Counted from the stretch's first letter, positions 1 to 9,028 are shown. The stretch is DNA of 40,322 bases from Butyrivibrio sp. NC3005 (GCF_000424545.1 NZ_AUKC01000038.1:1-40322), one strand, 5' to 3'. Notes: generated by a model not told the origin, from the letters alone. Numbers and translations: made by a program.

Positions 1-181
1 CACGCCCCTGTGTTCTTACCACAGGAGTATTATTGGGATTATGACGATAATAGCTAGTAAAACGTTCTGTAGTTCTCTTAATATCTGAACTTAAATGGCT
101 AAAGTCCCCCGTATTTACTGCTCTTGTCACTGTGTCAGTAATTTCTTTTACACCATCAATAACATCATCACCTAAAGCCAT
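1..181 (-). CDS. N-terminal part of XpaC-like protein (runs off the window)
   Basis: An open frame enters from the left edge on the minus strand and is cut by the window, leaving about 60 N-terminal residues. I place the start at the ATG at 181 because GGAGAG lies five bases upstream; an in-frame ATG at 235 lacks a ribosome site and abuts a dispersed repeat. The peptide (MALGDDVIDGVKEITDTV, then a segment reading AVNTGDFSHL) resembles the start of the XpaC family, named for 5-bromo-4-chloroindolyl phosphate hydrolysis and often found beside a TelA-like partner. This is a resemblance from memory over a short stretch; the rest of the gene is outside the window, so function is unsure. Confidence 0.45.
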   Translation of the reverse strand, partial: MALGDDVIDGVKEITDTVTRAVNTGDFSHLSSDIKRTTERFTSYYRHNPNNTPVVRTQGR

Positions 182-233
182 AGCTACTCTCCATACAGTT
201 TCAATTTTATTATCTAAATATATTCCGCTTTGC

Positions 234-359
234 ATAGGTTATTGTTTTCATCAGGAAAATCAATAACCGTACTAGACCAAAATTTGTCGTTAAGACAAAT
301 TTTGTCCTGCGAAGCAGGATTCTTGCTGATGATTATCCTAAATCTCAGCAAGAAGTCAT
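234..359 (+). repeat. Dispersed hairpin repeat, module 1, copy A
   Basis: About 126 bases made of four successive hairpins: GGTTATTG (237-244) with CAATAACC (261-268); CAAAATTTGTC (278-288) with GACAAATTTTG (294-304); CCTGC with GCAGG (306-318); CTTGCTGA (322-329) with TCAGCAAG (345-352). It is nearly identical to 40197-40322 in the same orientation and partly to the reverse strand of 30521-30597. It lies between the divergently placed 5' end of the XpaC-like gene and the 3' end of tadA. No coding capacity is evident. Confidence 0.85.
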
Positions 360-485
360 GCTTATAATAAAAAATAAAAATATTTATCAAACTTTTCTCA
401 TAACCAAGCGGATTTTCTTCCTAGTAACACTTTTCTTATTTATTTTACCCGACTAGTTTGAAATCTTCAATCTTATTCCATCTTT

Positions 486-1022
486 TTAATCCGCTTTTTC
501 TGACTTTTCGTCACGCTTTTTCTTTTCTTCTTTTCTAAGCTTGTTTCTAATTCGCAGTTCCAAAAAGAACTGTTTCAAAATATTACTACACTCTTCTTCT
601 AATATTCCTCTTTCAACATTGCATTGGTGATTAAATGAAGGATGTTCAAGAATGTTCAAAATAGAACCAGCGCAACCTGCCTTCGGATTCATGCATCCTA
701 TAAAAACATTCGGGATTCGTGCCTGCACAATAGCACCTGCACACATCTGGCAAGGTTCAAGTGTCACATAAAGATCACATTCCTCAAATCTCCAATCACC
801 TATTACCTTACCCGCCTTCTTCATCGCAGAAATTTCAGCATGACATAATACGGATTTATCTGTATTTCTACGATTATATCCTCGTCCTATTATCTCATGG
901 TCATAAACAATTACGCATCCAATTGGAACCTCGCCAAGCTCATAGGCTTTTTTTGCTTGTTTTAAAGCTTCCTTCATGTAAAATTCTCTTTCTTTTGTTT
1001 TGTCATTAAAAAAATGTTTCAT
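486..1022 (-). CDS. tadA: tRNA(Arg) A34 adenosine deaminase
   Basis: Zinc-dependent deaminase that converts wobble adenosine 34 of tRNA(Arg)(ACG) to inosine. The cytidine/deoxycytidylate deaminase signature is complete: HAE at residues 61-63 (zinc ligand His and catalytic Glu) and PCQMC at 90-94 (two Cys ligands). MKEALKQAKKAYELGEVPIG at 16-35 is typical of the TadA N-terminus. At 178 residues it is slightly longer than usual because of a 15-residue N-terminal lead and a Lys/Glu-rich tail. The ATG at 1022 has an AGAGG site; the ATG at residue 16 is a possible alternative start. In many Bacillota tadA lies close to the SRP RNA gene, and here that RNA is about 1.9 kb away. Confidence 0.93.
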   Translation of the reverse strand: MKHFFNDKTKEREFYMKEALKQAKKAYELGEVPIGCVIVYDHEIIGRGYNRRNTDKSVLCHAEISAMKKAGKVIGDWRFEECDLYVTLEPCQMCAGAIVQARIPNVFIGCMNPKAGCAGSILNILEHPSFNHQCNVERGILEEECSNILKQFFLELRIRNKLRKEEKKKRDEKSEKAD

Positions 1023-1179
1023 CGCTTTTACTACCTCTAAATCTGTGAAACACTCACACTTGTGGAATATTTGGTTTCTACGGTTATATTTTTATATGTT
1101 CAATTAACTATTATTTTAGTAGGCGGAAAAATGTGTTATTATAAAGCTATTGATAAATCAGTTGTTACGGAGTAAAAAT

Positions 1180-1605
1180 ATGAAAATATCAACCAAAGGA
1201 AGATACGCTCTTCGTGTTATGATTGACCTTGCACTGCATGACACAGGTGAATATATCGCACTAAAAGATATATCGACCAGACAGGGCATCACAATTAAAT
1301 ATCTGGAGCAGATAGTAACAAGACTTAATAAAGCAGGTTATCTCCGCAGCATGCGCGGTAACAACGGTGGCCATCGTCTTGCCAAACGTCCATGCGAATA
1401 TAAAGTCGGTGATATACTCCGCACTATGGAAGGCAATCTTTCTCCTATCGAATGCCTTGCTATAAGTGATGAGGAAATATCATGTCCTAAAAAAACCGAG
1501 TGTCCGACACTTTTTTTCTGGAAGGGTCTAGATCAGGCGATAAATGACTATGTAGATAAATTCACCCTTCAAGATCTTCTCGACCAGAATATTAAGAGCA
1601 TCTGA
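1180..1605 (+). CDS. Rrf2-family (IscR-like) transcriptional regulator
   Basis: A 141-residue winged-helix regulator beginning MKISTKGRYALRVMIDLA, the standard Rrf2 opening. Recognition-helix region: ISTRQGITIKYLEQIV (31-46), then the wing with RGNNGGHRL. Three cysteines at 92, 102 and 108 sit where IscR binds its Fe-S cluster (Cys92/98/104 in E. coli), so a cluster-sensing role is plausible, although the first spacing is longer. The start at 1180 is chosen for the GGAGT site six bases upstream; an ATG 30 bases earlier has none. The gene is divergent from tadA. ACTA-6 nt-TAGT at 1107-1120 in the shared promoter region is a weak candidate autoregulatory site. No isc or suf genes are adjacent, so the regulon is unknown. 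Confidence 0.85.
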   Translation: MKISTKGRYALRVMIDLALHDTGEYIALKDISTRQGITIKYLEQIVTRLNKAGYLRSMRGNNGGHRLAKRPCEYKVGDILRTMEGNLSPIECLAISDEEISCPKKTECPTLFFWKGLDQAINDYVDKFTLQDLLDQNIKSI

Positions 1606-1682
1606 AAATATGCTACGCAGTATAATATCCACCTGCCAAGAGCCATAAAAAGATGACATCTCACATACTTGCATGCGGCGTG

Positions 1683-2693
1683 TTAAAGTCCTCTAAAATC
1701 AAATTCAGGTATGAAACTGTCAAGCGCAGTTTCGTCTCCCTGAATAAATGCATTGTTCACACCTATTTCAATTGCATAATCGACAAGAGCCTCATATTCA
1801 GCACTGCCAACTTTTCTGGTTAGTTCCTTATATTCCTTTGCGTAAGGCATGGGAGTATACTGATTCATAAGACTTATGAAAATATTGTCTTGAAAATACT
1901 CATGCAGCAAAAAGACTATTTTCTTTGAGTCTTCCAGATTGCCGGGAAGCATCATATGTCGCACAATAGTTCCCTTTTTCATCAAAGGTCCGCAATAATC
2001 ATCTATCAGCTCATCTGTTACATAATCATTATACTCATCAGCAGTCATAGTTTTTTCTTTGCAAGAAATATTGGAAGGCTGCACTTTAGGTGCAAAGAAA
2101 ACAGGATTTCCTGTCTGTCTAACCATCTCTTTTATTGCTCCCAGACAAACCTTGGAATAATCTGTAGCATTTGAATACTTTTTAGATATATCGGAAGAAA
2201 AGTATTTAAAATCAGGAAGATATATATCAATTAATCCATCTAAATACTTTAATTTATCCGCTGTTTCATAGCCACTGGTATTATATACAACAGGAATTAT
2301 CAGACCATTATCCCTAGCTCTTTCAAGTGCATTAACAATTGTAGGCATGAAATGAGTCGGAGTTACAAGATTTATATTACTTGCATTTCGGTCCTGGAGC
2401 CTCAGAAATATCTCAGATAAGTGCTCAGATGTTATCTGTTTCTGAACTTTTGCATGAGCAATCTCATAATTCTGGCAAAATACACATCCCATGTTACATC
2501 CAGAAAAAAATACAGTTCCAGAACCACATGTTCCTGATATACAAGGTTCTTCCCACTCATGGAGCGAAGCTCTTGCCGCCATAAGACTACTTGTTTCACG
2601 GCAATATCCAGCCTGACCTTTTGTTCTGTCTACATGACATCTTCTAGGACACAGCTCACAGTTTTCATATAAAAACGATAAATCTTTTCCCAT
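1683..2693 (-). CDS. PflX/COG1313-type radical SAM protein
   Basis: A 336-residue radical SAM protein. CNMGCVFC at residues 66-73 (C66, C70, C73) is the CxxxCxxC ligand set for the SAM-binding [4Fe-4S] cluster. Before it is a Cys-rich stretch, CELCPRRC (12-19) plus C31, typical of the PflX group, which resembles pyruvate formate-lyase activating enzymes but has no settled substrate. Later segments include TPTHFMPTIV and DIYLPDFKYFSSDISKKYS, found in this group. The ATG at 2693 follows the family N-terminus. It stands alone between rrf2 (convergent) and the SRP RNA. Glycyl-radical activation is a family-based guess; no glycyl-radical enzyme is in the window. Confidence 0.8.
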   Translation of the reverse strand: MGKDLSFLYENCELCPRRCHVDRTKGQAGYCRETSSLMAARASLHEWEEPCISGTCGSGTVFFSGCNMGCVFCQNYEIAHAKVQKQITSEHLSEIFLRLQDRNASNINLVTPTHFMPTIVNALERARDNGLIIPVVYNTSGYETADKLKYLDGLIDIYLPDFKYFSSDISKKYSNATDYSKVCLGAIKEMVRQTGNPVFFAPKVQPSNISCKEKTMTADEYNDYVTDELIDDYCGPLMKKGTIVRHMMLPGNLEDSKKIVFLLHEYFQDNIFISLMNQYTPMPYAKEYKELTRKVGSAEYEALVDYAIEIGVNNAFIQGDETALDSFIPEFDFRGL

Positions 2694-2844
2694 ATTAATT
2701 CACACTTTTACAGATACAAATCTCTTACTTAATCAAGTTTAGCTTAGTTATAAGGCTAGAATCCTTTGCTTTTTAGAAAGTTCGTTTTTCGTTCGCTATC
2801 TCACCCTAATACTATACGTCGAATAAACGCGCTATAGAAAAAAG

Positions 2845-3006
2845 CGGCTCTGTGAAGGATGCATATATGTCTCAATGGCAAGGCACCTTACAACACATGA
2901 AAGGTTCTACTTAGTGCTGCTTCGTTCCCGACCTGACACGGTTCGTAGAGATCCATTGCATAAGACCCGACCATATCTATACATATATACACCCGTCACA
3001 GAACCG
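2845..3006 (-). ncRNA. ffs: Signal recognition particle RNA (4.5S/SRP RNA)
   Basis: Reading the minus strand, the conserved SRP S-domain core is present: GTCAGGTCGGGAACGAAGCA then GCACTAAG (about 2943 down to 2910), with a GGAA tetraloop closed by G-C and the AGCAGC asymmetric loop that contacts Ffh. The ends pair: CGGTTCTGTGA at 3006-2996 with TCACAGAGCCG near 2855-2845, extended by an interrupted AT-rich CATATATA/TATATG stem. A run of six U follows the 3' end (2842-2837), fitting an intrinsic terminator. The transcript of about 160 nt is longer than E. coli 4.5S and shorter than the B. subtilis RNA. Exact ends are estimated from the closing stem. Confidence 0.88.
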
Positions 3007-3097
3007 ATTCTGATCAAGGATTATTAATTTAAAACTTAATTACCAACGAATATTTTATAAACTTTCATTCAAAAAGTCAAGTAGTACCTATCACTCC

Positions 3098-3175
3098 AAT
3101 CCAAAAACTACGCAAACTGGCCATTTAAAAAGGCTATGCCTTGGACCAAGTAAATACCCTGGTCCAATTTGCTAC
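3098..3175 (-). repeat. Dispersed hairpin repeat, module 2, diverged copy
   Basis: On the minus strand this matches the module-2 repeats at 9029-9159 and 35984-36131: a GGCC/GACC-AGTTTGCGTA segment followed by TTTTTGGA, preceded by AAGGC/GCCTT-type and TTGGACC/GGTCCAA hairpin arms. It is more diverged than the other copies and lies downstream of the CdaR-like gene, between it and the SRP RNA. Confidence 0.6.
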
Positions 3176-3199
3176 AATTTTGAAAACATAAATATAAAA

Positions 3200-4291
3200 T
3201 TAGAACTGGTGCTGATCAAGATATTTCATATAGTTTGAAACCATAAGTGCTATCTTGAATGTAAGTGCATCATCGAACTTTCTGATATCAAGCCCTGTAG
3301 CTCTTTCTAACTTCTCGATTCGATATACAAGTGTATTTCTGTGTACAAAAAGCTGTCTGGAAGTTTCGGATACGTTCAAATTGTTATCGAAAAATTTAGC
3401 TATTGTGCTAAGAGTCTCTTCATCTAACATTCCAAATACATCTTTGTCTCCAAATATCTCATGCAGGAAAATATGACACAGATTAAGCGGAAGCTGATAA
3501 ATAAGTCTTCCAATTCCAAGTGTGTTATATGCGTTAACTTTTTTCTCAGCATAGAAGATTTTACCAACTTCAAGAGCCATTTTCGCTTCCTTATAAGACT
3601 TGGACAGATCTTTCAGTTCATCTACTATTGTTCCATAAGCTACTCTGACATTAAGCATAGCTTCTGTATTCATCATATCAACGATTGTAGTAGAGATTTT
3701 CTCAACTTCATTATAGCTTTGAAGTGATTCAACACTCTTTATAAGAATCACACTACGTTCATCAACAGCTGTAATATAATCGCCAGTCTGAGCAGTAAAC
3801 ATTCCAGCCATCAATTCATTAGCAGAATTCTCACCCTCAATATCAGTCTCTACAAGAATAATTACACGAGGAACTGTAACTTCGATGTGTAATTTCTTGG
3901 CTCTATTATAAATATCTATAAGCAGCAAGTTATCAAGCATGAGATTCTGGAAGAAATTGTTGCGGTCATATCTTTCCTTGTATGCAACAATCAAATCCTG
4001 AAGCTGTGCTACACAAATTTTTCCAACTGTATAGGCACTCTCTCCATCTCCGCTTGCAACTAGGATATATGCAAGTTCTCCTTCATCAAAAATTTTGAGC
4101 AAATGATGTTCACCTATAACCTGAGAATCTACCAGAGAATTGGCGAAACTGGTAATAAGTGATGTATCAAATAATTCATCTTCTTTTGTTGTAGCTACAA
4201 CACTTCCGTTTAAATCCAGTACACTTAAATTAACTTTTGTAATAGCTGTGAGCTGATTTATGCTTGAATTAATTGTCTGTGCAGAAATCAT
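3200..4291 (-). CDS. CdaR/PucR-type helix-turn-helix regulator
   Basis: A 363-residue regulator. The C-terminus (about 300-355) carries the PucR-type HTH: FDNNLNVSETSRQLFVHRNT followed by LVYRIEKLERATGLDIRKFD, characteristic of CdaR (sugar diacid regulator) and PucR proteins. The N-terminal ~130 residues resemble the putative diacid-recognition domain, and the middle resembles a degenerate GGDEF-like CdaR linker. There is no membrane segment, so it acts in the cytoplasm. It is encoded just downstream of the MsmX-like ATPase gene with a terminator hairpin between, so the two are probably separate transcripts. The effector is not deducible; control of sugar uptake is an inference from position. 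Confidence 0.78.
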   Translation of the reverse strand: MISAQTINSSINQLTAITKVNLSVLDLNGSVVATTKEDELFDTSLITSFANSLVDSQVIGEHHLLKIFDEGELAYILVASGDGESAYTVGKICVAQLQDLIVAYKERYDRNNFFQNLMLDNLLLIDIYNRAKKLHIEVTVPRVIILVETDIEGENSANELMAGMFTAQTGDYITAVDERSVILIKSVESLQSYNEVEKISTTIVDMMNTEAMLNVRVAYGTIVDELKDLSKSYKEAKMALEVGKIFYAEKKVNAYNTLGIGRLIYQLPLNLCHIFLHEIFGDKDVFGMLDEETLSTIAKFFDNNLNVSETSRQLFVHRNTLVYRIEKLERATGLDIRKFDDALTFKIALMVSNYMKYLDQHQF

Positions 4292-4408
4292 TCTTCAACC
4301 TGCCTTTTTAATATTATAAACACGATATAAGCATTAAAATAAAACTTATATTTTTAACTTCTTTGCATCTCTATTATCCTAAAGCATTTTTGCTTTTTAT
4401 GCAAATAA

Positions 4409-4450
4409 AAGTTGCCATTTAGATGGCTTACAACATCTAAATGGCAACTT
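4409..4450 (-). terminator. Intrinsic terminator after the MsmX-like gene
   Basis: Perfect 17-bp arms, AAGTTGCCATTTAGATG (4409-4425) and CATCTAAATGGCAACTT (4434-4450), with an 8-nt loop, 32 bases past the stop codon at 4483. On the minus strand the hairpin is followed by TTTTATTTGC. Confidence 0.85.
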
Positions 4451-4482
4451 ATAAATTCAATAATTTATACTAGACAACCAAA

Positions 4483-5592
4483 TTAGTTTGTAATTGTCTT
4501 TTCTGTTTCCTTATCGAATACGTGAATCTTCTCAACATCGAAACCAAACTTAACTGTATCGCCAGGTCTAGCTGTTGTTCTAGAGTCAACACGTGCTGTG
4601 ATAGGGAATCCTTCGAGATCGAAGTACAGATAAACTTCTGCACCAAGGAGCTCGTATACGTTGATTGTAGACTCGAATACAGCCTTAGATGTGCTTACGA
4701 ACATCTCGGAATCATCAACGTCTTCTGGACGGATACCGAATGTAACCTTCTTTCCATCATAGCCACCCTCGATAAGCTTCTTGGACTTAGCTGGTGGAAG
4801 CTCGATTTCCTGGTTAGCAATCTTGAGGTATGCTGTCTGTCCCTTAACTGCAACTTCTGCATCAAGGAAGTTCATCTGAGGTGAACCCATGAATCCAGCA
4901 ACGAAGAGGTTAACTGGCTTCTCGTAGAGGTTCTGTGGTGTATCGATCTGCTGAACAACACCATCCTTCATAACTACGATACGTGTACCAAGAGTCATAG
5001 CCTCTGTCTGATCGTGTGTAACGTAGATGATTGTAGTACCAAGTCTCTGGTGAAGCTTAGCAATCTCAGTTCTCATCTGAACACGAAGCTTAGCATCAAG
5101 GTTTGAAAGAGGCTCATCCATAAGGAATACCTTAGGATTACGAACGATAGCACGTCCCATAGCTACACGCTGTCTCTGACCACCGGAAAGAGCCTTTGGC
5201 TTACGATCAAGGAGATTGCTAAGGTCAAGAATCTTAGCTGCTGCCTTAACCTTCTTATCAATTTCATCCTTCGGTACTTTACGAAGCTTAAGACCGAAAG
5301 CCATATTATCATATACTGTCATGTGAGGATAAAGAGCGTAGTTCTGGAATACCATCGCAATATCACGATCCTTAGGCTCAACATCATTAACTACTCTTCC
5401 ACCAATCTTAAGTGAACCAGAAGAAATATCTTCCAAACCTGCGATCATACGAAGAGTTGTGGACTTACCACATCCTGAAGGTCCTACGAAAATGATGAAT
5501 TCTTTATCCTTAACATCAAGGTTAAAATCCTTAACAGCAACGAAGCCATTAGGATACTGTTTTGTAACATGCTCAAGCTGTAAACTTGCCAT
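4483..5592 (-). CDS. msmX: MsmX/UgpC-type multi-sugar ABC transporter ATPase
   Basis: A 369-residue ATPase of the MalK/MsmX/UgpC subfamily that powers CUT1 carbohydrate importers. Visible motifs: Walker A GPSGCGKST near 37, Q-loop VFQNYALYPHM, signature LSGGQRQRVAMGRA, Walker B VFLMDEPLSNLDAKLR and switch THDQTEAMTL. The C-terminal ~130 residues form the TOBE/regulatory region (FMGSPQMNF, FGIRPEDV). It opens MASLQLEHVTKQYPNG, typical of the group. It stands alone, without permeases or a binding protein, as for the shared ATPase MsmX of B. subtilis and streptococci, which serves several importers encoded elsewhere. Which sugars it serves is not visible here. Confidence 0.92.
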   Translation of the reverse strand: MASLQLEHVTKQYPNGFVAVKDFNLDVKDKEFIIFVGPSGCGKSTTLRMIAGLEDISSGSLKIGGRVVNDVEPKDRDIAMVFQNYALYPHMTVYDNMAFGLKLRKVPKDEIDKKVKAAAKILDLSNLLDRKPKALSGGQRQRVAMGRAIVRNPKVFLMDEPLSNLDAKLRVQMRTEIAKLHQRLGTTIIYVTHDQTEAMTLGTRIVVMKDGVVQQIDTPQNLYEKPVNLFVAGFMGSPQMNFLDAEVAVKGQTAYLKIANQEIELPPAKSKKLIEGGYDGKKVTFGIRPEDVDDSEMFVSTSKAVFESTINVYELLGAEVYLYFDLEGFPITARVDSRTTARPGDTVKFGFDVEKIHVFDKETEKTITN

Positions 5593-5823
5593 TTTATAAT
5601 CCTCCCATCTCTCTTTTAACTGAAAGCTTTATACCTTAAAAAATACTTATGTATTAGATTTATCATCCTTTTATAGTATATGTTTTTGCCCTCGAAATTG
5701 ATATAGAGTCTTTCAACAAATATTCCTCAGAGGCTTAGTCAAAATGCTTATAAAAAAGACTTCTTTTATTTTTTAATGACATTTTGACGAAAACCCATTA
5801 ACTTTTGGTGACATTCTGCCGAA

Positions 5824-5844
5824 AAGCATATATATTATATGCTT
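5824..5844 (-). terminator. Hairpin after the surface-protein gene
   Basis: AAGCATATA (5824-5832) and TATATGCTT (5836-5844) with a 3-nt loop, 26 bases past the stop of the surface protein. On the minus strand TTTTC follows, so it is a weak intrinsic terminator. Confidence 0.5.
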
Positions 5845-5869
5845 CTTTTGTTCGAAAGAATCATTATAA

Positions 5870-8743
5870 CTACTCAGTTATTTTCTTTGAAATAACCTGC
5901 GTTAAAGAAAATATTGCTGATAATGCCGCAATTATAAGAAGCACTCTTACGACTAGTACTTCTGCATATATATCTGAGGTATTTCTACTTCTCTTTGCTC
6001 CTTTTATTTCTCCTGAAGTGACAGTCTTGGTAATCCTAGAAGCCCCTTCCACAAGCGGAAGATTTTCATTACTTACTCCAACAACTTCCTCTGGCTCTGA
6101 AAAGGTTGGCTCTTCTGGTGTATCCTGTGTTGGCGGATCTTGCGGCGGAGGAGTTTCTGCAGGCGGCTCCTCTGGTGGAACCTCATATTGGGGCGGATTG
6201 TCCGGTTCCTCCGGCGATGGCGGATTATCCGGAGACGGAGGATTGTCCGGAGTTGGCGGATTGTCCGGAGGCGTCACATTGTTTACTATCGTCGGAATAC
6301 TCGTACTTCCATCATATTTTACGTCAATTACAAGTTTTGACGATTCAGTATTATAAGTAACTGTTACTACAACTGATATCTCTTTGGAAGTATCTGAGTC
6401 TTCTACAATCTTGTATGTATATATTCCAGGATACACATAGGTTATCTGACCAAAAGTGGCAACCCCTGTTCCTCCTGCAGGTGCTGTTGTATTAGATACA
6501 GTTGCAACAGCTGGCATAGGTACAGAAATTTCATTTCCATTCTCATCAGTAACAGGATTGCCCGAAGCATCAAGTGCACTTACTGGTGATAAAGTAAAGC
6601 TATAGGCAGGCACTTCTGCAGACTCATCAGACATCTTCTTATTAACCACAAAACCTGCAGTTCCTTCGTGATAGTTGTAAATCGAACCAGCATCATCCTG
6701 ACCTATATAACAAATAGTCTCTGGAACACTTCCGTCAGACTGCTGTTCTGTTATCTGCTTTGTATATTCATTTCCATCAAGCCTGTATCCTGAAGGCGCA
6801 TATTTTTCTTTTAACACGTATGTTATATCACTTCCACCTGGAAGTCCTGTAACTTTAAACACTCCATCCGTTTTATCTTCGTCAAGACTTCCGTTATCTG
6901 TTACTTCCATTTCATCTATAACATTTCCTGACTGCTTTATCGTAAGTGTCCAAGTACTTCCTGCAAGTGAAGAGGAAGCTTCATTAAGCTTTTTCCATGA
7001 CAAAATACCAAACTGCTGGAAAATCATTTTTCCGTTGGAACCAATTCCTCCACCACACCAGTATGCATTGTTGTTATAAATTTTCAGTTTTGCTTTGGAT
7101 TTTGCTGTTTCCTTGTCAGAATTACTAAATCCAGAAGCTTTAATTCCAAGTGCATGGTCTCTTCCATCAGCTCCAACTTCAAATTTAACATCAGTACCAG
7201 AAGTTGAGAATGTAGGATTAAGAGGCTCTGTTTCAACTCCAAAACCACTCTCTGTATAATAATTACCATCTTCCCATTGGTATCCCATATAGCTATACCC
7301 TGTTGCCTTTTTAGCCGGTCTTCCATCATCTGTCCACAAAACAGGAGCATTAGTAAACCAGTGAGATGAGAGATTCATTATGGAATTATTCTCCCCGTTT
7401 GGCTTATTTTTATACATCATAGCAAAATCATCACCAGATCTTCCACCTATAAAAGCTGGCGTTGGATATTTATCTTCTGGTCCTATAAAATACTCTTTAT
7501 GTTTATAATCACTCTGATTATCGTTTAAGTTTTTATCGTATACAAGCTGTGCTGAATTATCAAAAATAGCCGCAAATCCAAGTGTATTAAAATATCCGTG
7601 TGCAGATGGACAGCACCAAATTCCGCCACCAAAATGTCCAGCCTGGTTATTGTATATACAAGTTTTTCCAAAATAGGTGGTACTATTTTCCTCTGTGTAG
7701 ATTGCTCCACCCTCTTTATAGGATATGTTATTGTAGAATTCTCCTGCAATTATCTTGTTATCATCACATGCGTTAACAAATAACGCACCACCCAGACTTC
7801 TTAGCGCTTTATTCTCTGTATACGTTCCGCCTGCAACTGTGATATGACCGCTTGACCAGATAGCGCCTCCTCCGAGACTTACCTTATTACCTATTTCATT
7901 ATATGAAGCAAATATAGTACTTCCTGTCTCATCCTCAGGCTCCCATCCATCATTTGTGACACCTGCAATGTTACCTTGGAACAAACCACCTGTAATAGTC
8001 ATCTGGGCACTCTTTTGGTTTGTTGCATTTCTGCAATCTTCCCATATTCCGGAAATAATAGCACCGCCAGCTTCTGCTTTATTTCCTATAAATTTTCCAC
8101 TTTCTACTGTGAGGCTGGCGCCATCTAATACATTAATTGCGCCGCCTTCTTTAGCTTTATTATAAGAGAATTCTCCTCCTGTTATCTTCATGCTGCTTCC
8201 GCTGCCATATATGCTGATAACACCTCCGATTTTACCTATGTTTTTAGTAAAAGTTCCTCCAGCTATTCTAATCGTAGAATTATTCGTTACAGTAATAGGA
8301 GATGAATTATCTTTGAATGTATCGAAATTCGTTCCGGTAACGGGAACCGATTCAGCACCAAATGTATTAAAATTCGTTACTGTTATCCCCATAATCGTAA
8401 CATCAGAATTTGATATACTAAAGAGTCTTGATGTATCTGGCACATTATCTCCATTAATATCTCCGTTTAATACACCAGTACCAGTTATTGTCAAATTCTT
8501 ACCGGTTATATCAATAACGTTATTAATGGCAAACGTTCCGTTCAAACTTATAACATCGCCTTCTACTGATGCATTTATAGCATTAGCTAACGCCGCAGTA
8601 TCTGTAGTAGCATCTCCACTTGCATTAAGCTCTACAACTGCAGCCTTGGTGGATATATCTGTTTTGTAAAAAAAATATTTGGATGAAACAACTAAAAAAA
8701 CAACCGCACTAAGAACAACTACCAACCCTTTACGTCTCTTCAT
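5870..8743 (-). CDS. Cell-surface beta-helix protein with Cna_B and pilin-like domains
   Basis: About 957 residues. I choose the ATG at 8743 (MKRRKG) because GGGGG lies seven bases upstream; an earlier in-frame ATG lacks a site. Residues 1-27 form a signal peptide (KRRKG then a hydrophobic stretch). About 40-480 is a chain of short GG/N-rich repeats (GGTFTKN, GGEFSYNKAKEGGAI, GGALFVNAC), read as a right-handed beta-helix. About 590-690 is Cna_B-like (GVFKVTGLPGGSDITYVLKE). About 690-810 resembles the FctA/Spy0128 pilin domain (VNKKM, YPGIYTYKIVED), which can form Lys-Asn isopeptide bonds. Then a Pro/Glu/Asp-rich stalk and one C-terminal membrane segment ending SKKITE. I see no LPxTG sortase motif, so it is probably membrane-anchored. 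Likely an adhesin; the ligand is unknown. Confidence 0.8.
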   Translation of the reverse strand: MKRRKGLVVVLSAVVFLVVSSKYFFYKTDISTKAAVVELNASGDATTDTAALANAINASVEGDVISLNGTFAINNVIDITGKNLTITGTGVLNGDINGDNVPDTSRLFSISNSDVTIMGITVTNFNTFGAESVPVTGTNFDTFKDNSSPITVTNNSTIRIAGGTFTKNIGKIGGVISIYGSGSSMKITGGEFSYNKAKEGGAINVLDGASLTVESGKFIGNKAEAGGAIISGIWEDCRNATNQKSAQMTITGGLFQGNIAGVTNDGWEPEDETGSTIFASYNEIGNKVSLGGGAIWSSGHITVAGGTYTENKALRSLGGALFVNACDDNKIIAGEFYNNISYKEGGAIYTEENSTTYFGKTCIYNNQAGHFGGGIWCCPSAHGYFNTLGFAAIFDNSAQLVYDKNLNDNQSDYKHKEYFIGPEDKYPTPAFIGGRSGDDFAMMYKNKPNGENNSIMNLSSHWFTNAPVLWTDDGRPAKKATGYSYMGYQWEDGNYYTESGFGVETEPLNPTFSTSGTDVKFEVGADGRDHALGIKASGFSNSDKETAKSKAKLKIYNNNAYWCGGGIGSNGKMIFQQFGILSWKKLNEASSSLAGSTWTLTIKQSGNVIDEMEVTDNGSLDEDKTDGVFKVTGLPGGSDITYVLKEKYAPSGYRLDGNEYTKQITEQQSDGSVPETICYIGQDDAGSIYNYHEGTAGFVVNKKMSDESAEVPAYSFTLSPVSALDASGNPVTDENGNEISVPMPAVATVSNTTAPAGGTGVATFGQITYVYPGIYTYKIVEDSDTSKEISVVVTVTYNTESSKLVIDVKYDGSTSIPTIVNNVTPPDNPPTPDNPPSPDNPPSPEEPDNPPQYEVPPEEPPAETPPPQDPPTQDTPEEPTFSEPEEVVGVSNENLPLVEGASRITKTVTSGEIKGAKRSRNTSDIYAEVLVVRVLLIIAALSAIFSLTQVISKKITE

Positions 8744-9028
8744 ATATACCCCCATAGTCATTTTATGTAAAAATACGCCCTCCCAAGCACATATTTACAC
8801 AAGTACCAGAATCAAATTTGTCGTAAGAAAAACAATGCCTTTCTTTGCCGATAGGATTTTACAAATCTTGAAATCTGGCGCTAAGAGCTTCGTACAGTTT
8901 TTTGTGTATAACCATTTGAAATTTAGAACATCAGAATATTTTAATATTATCATTATATCGTTTATTATACAACTATCATTTTCTGATTATTTTTCATGAA
9001 TTTTGATGTATGTTTTCTATGATTTCTT

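Noticed and set aside
8190..8669. Long plus-strand frame inside the surface-protein gene (159 codons)
   Set aside because: It is the complement of a repetitive low-complexity gene with clear domains on the other strand; no ribosome site.
8744..9028. Possible riboswitch in the leader of the surface-protein gene
   Set aside because: GGCAAAG-like words suggested a c-di-GMP-I aptamer, but the conserved GGACGCAAAG and tetraloop-receptor parts are absent.
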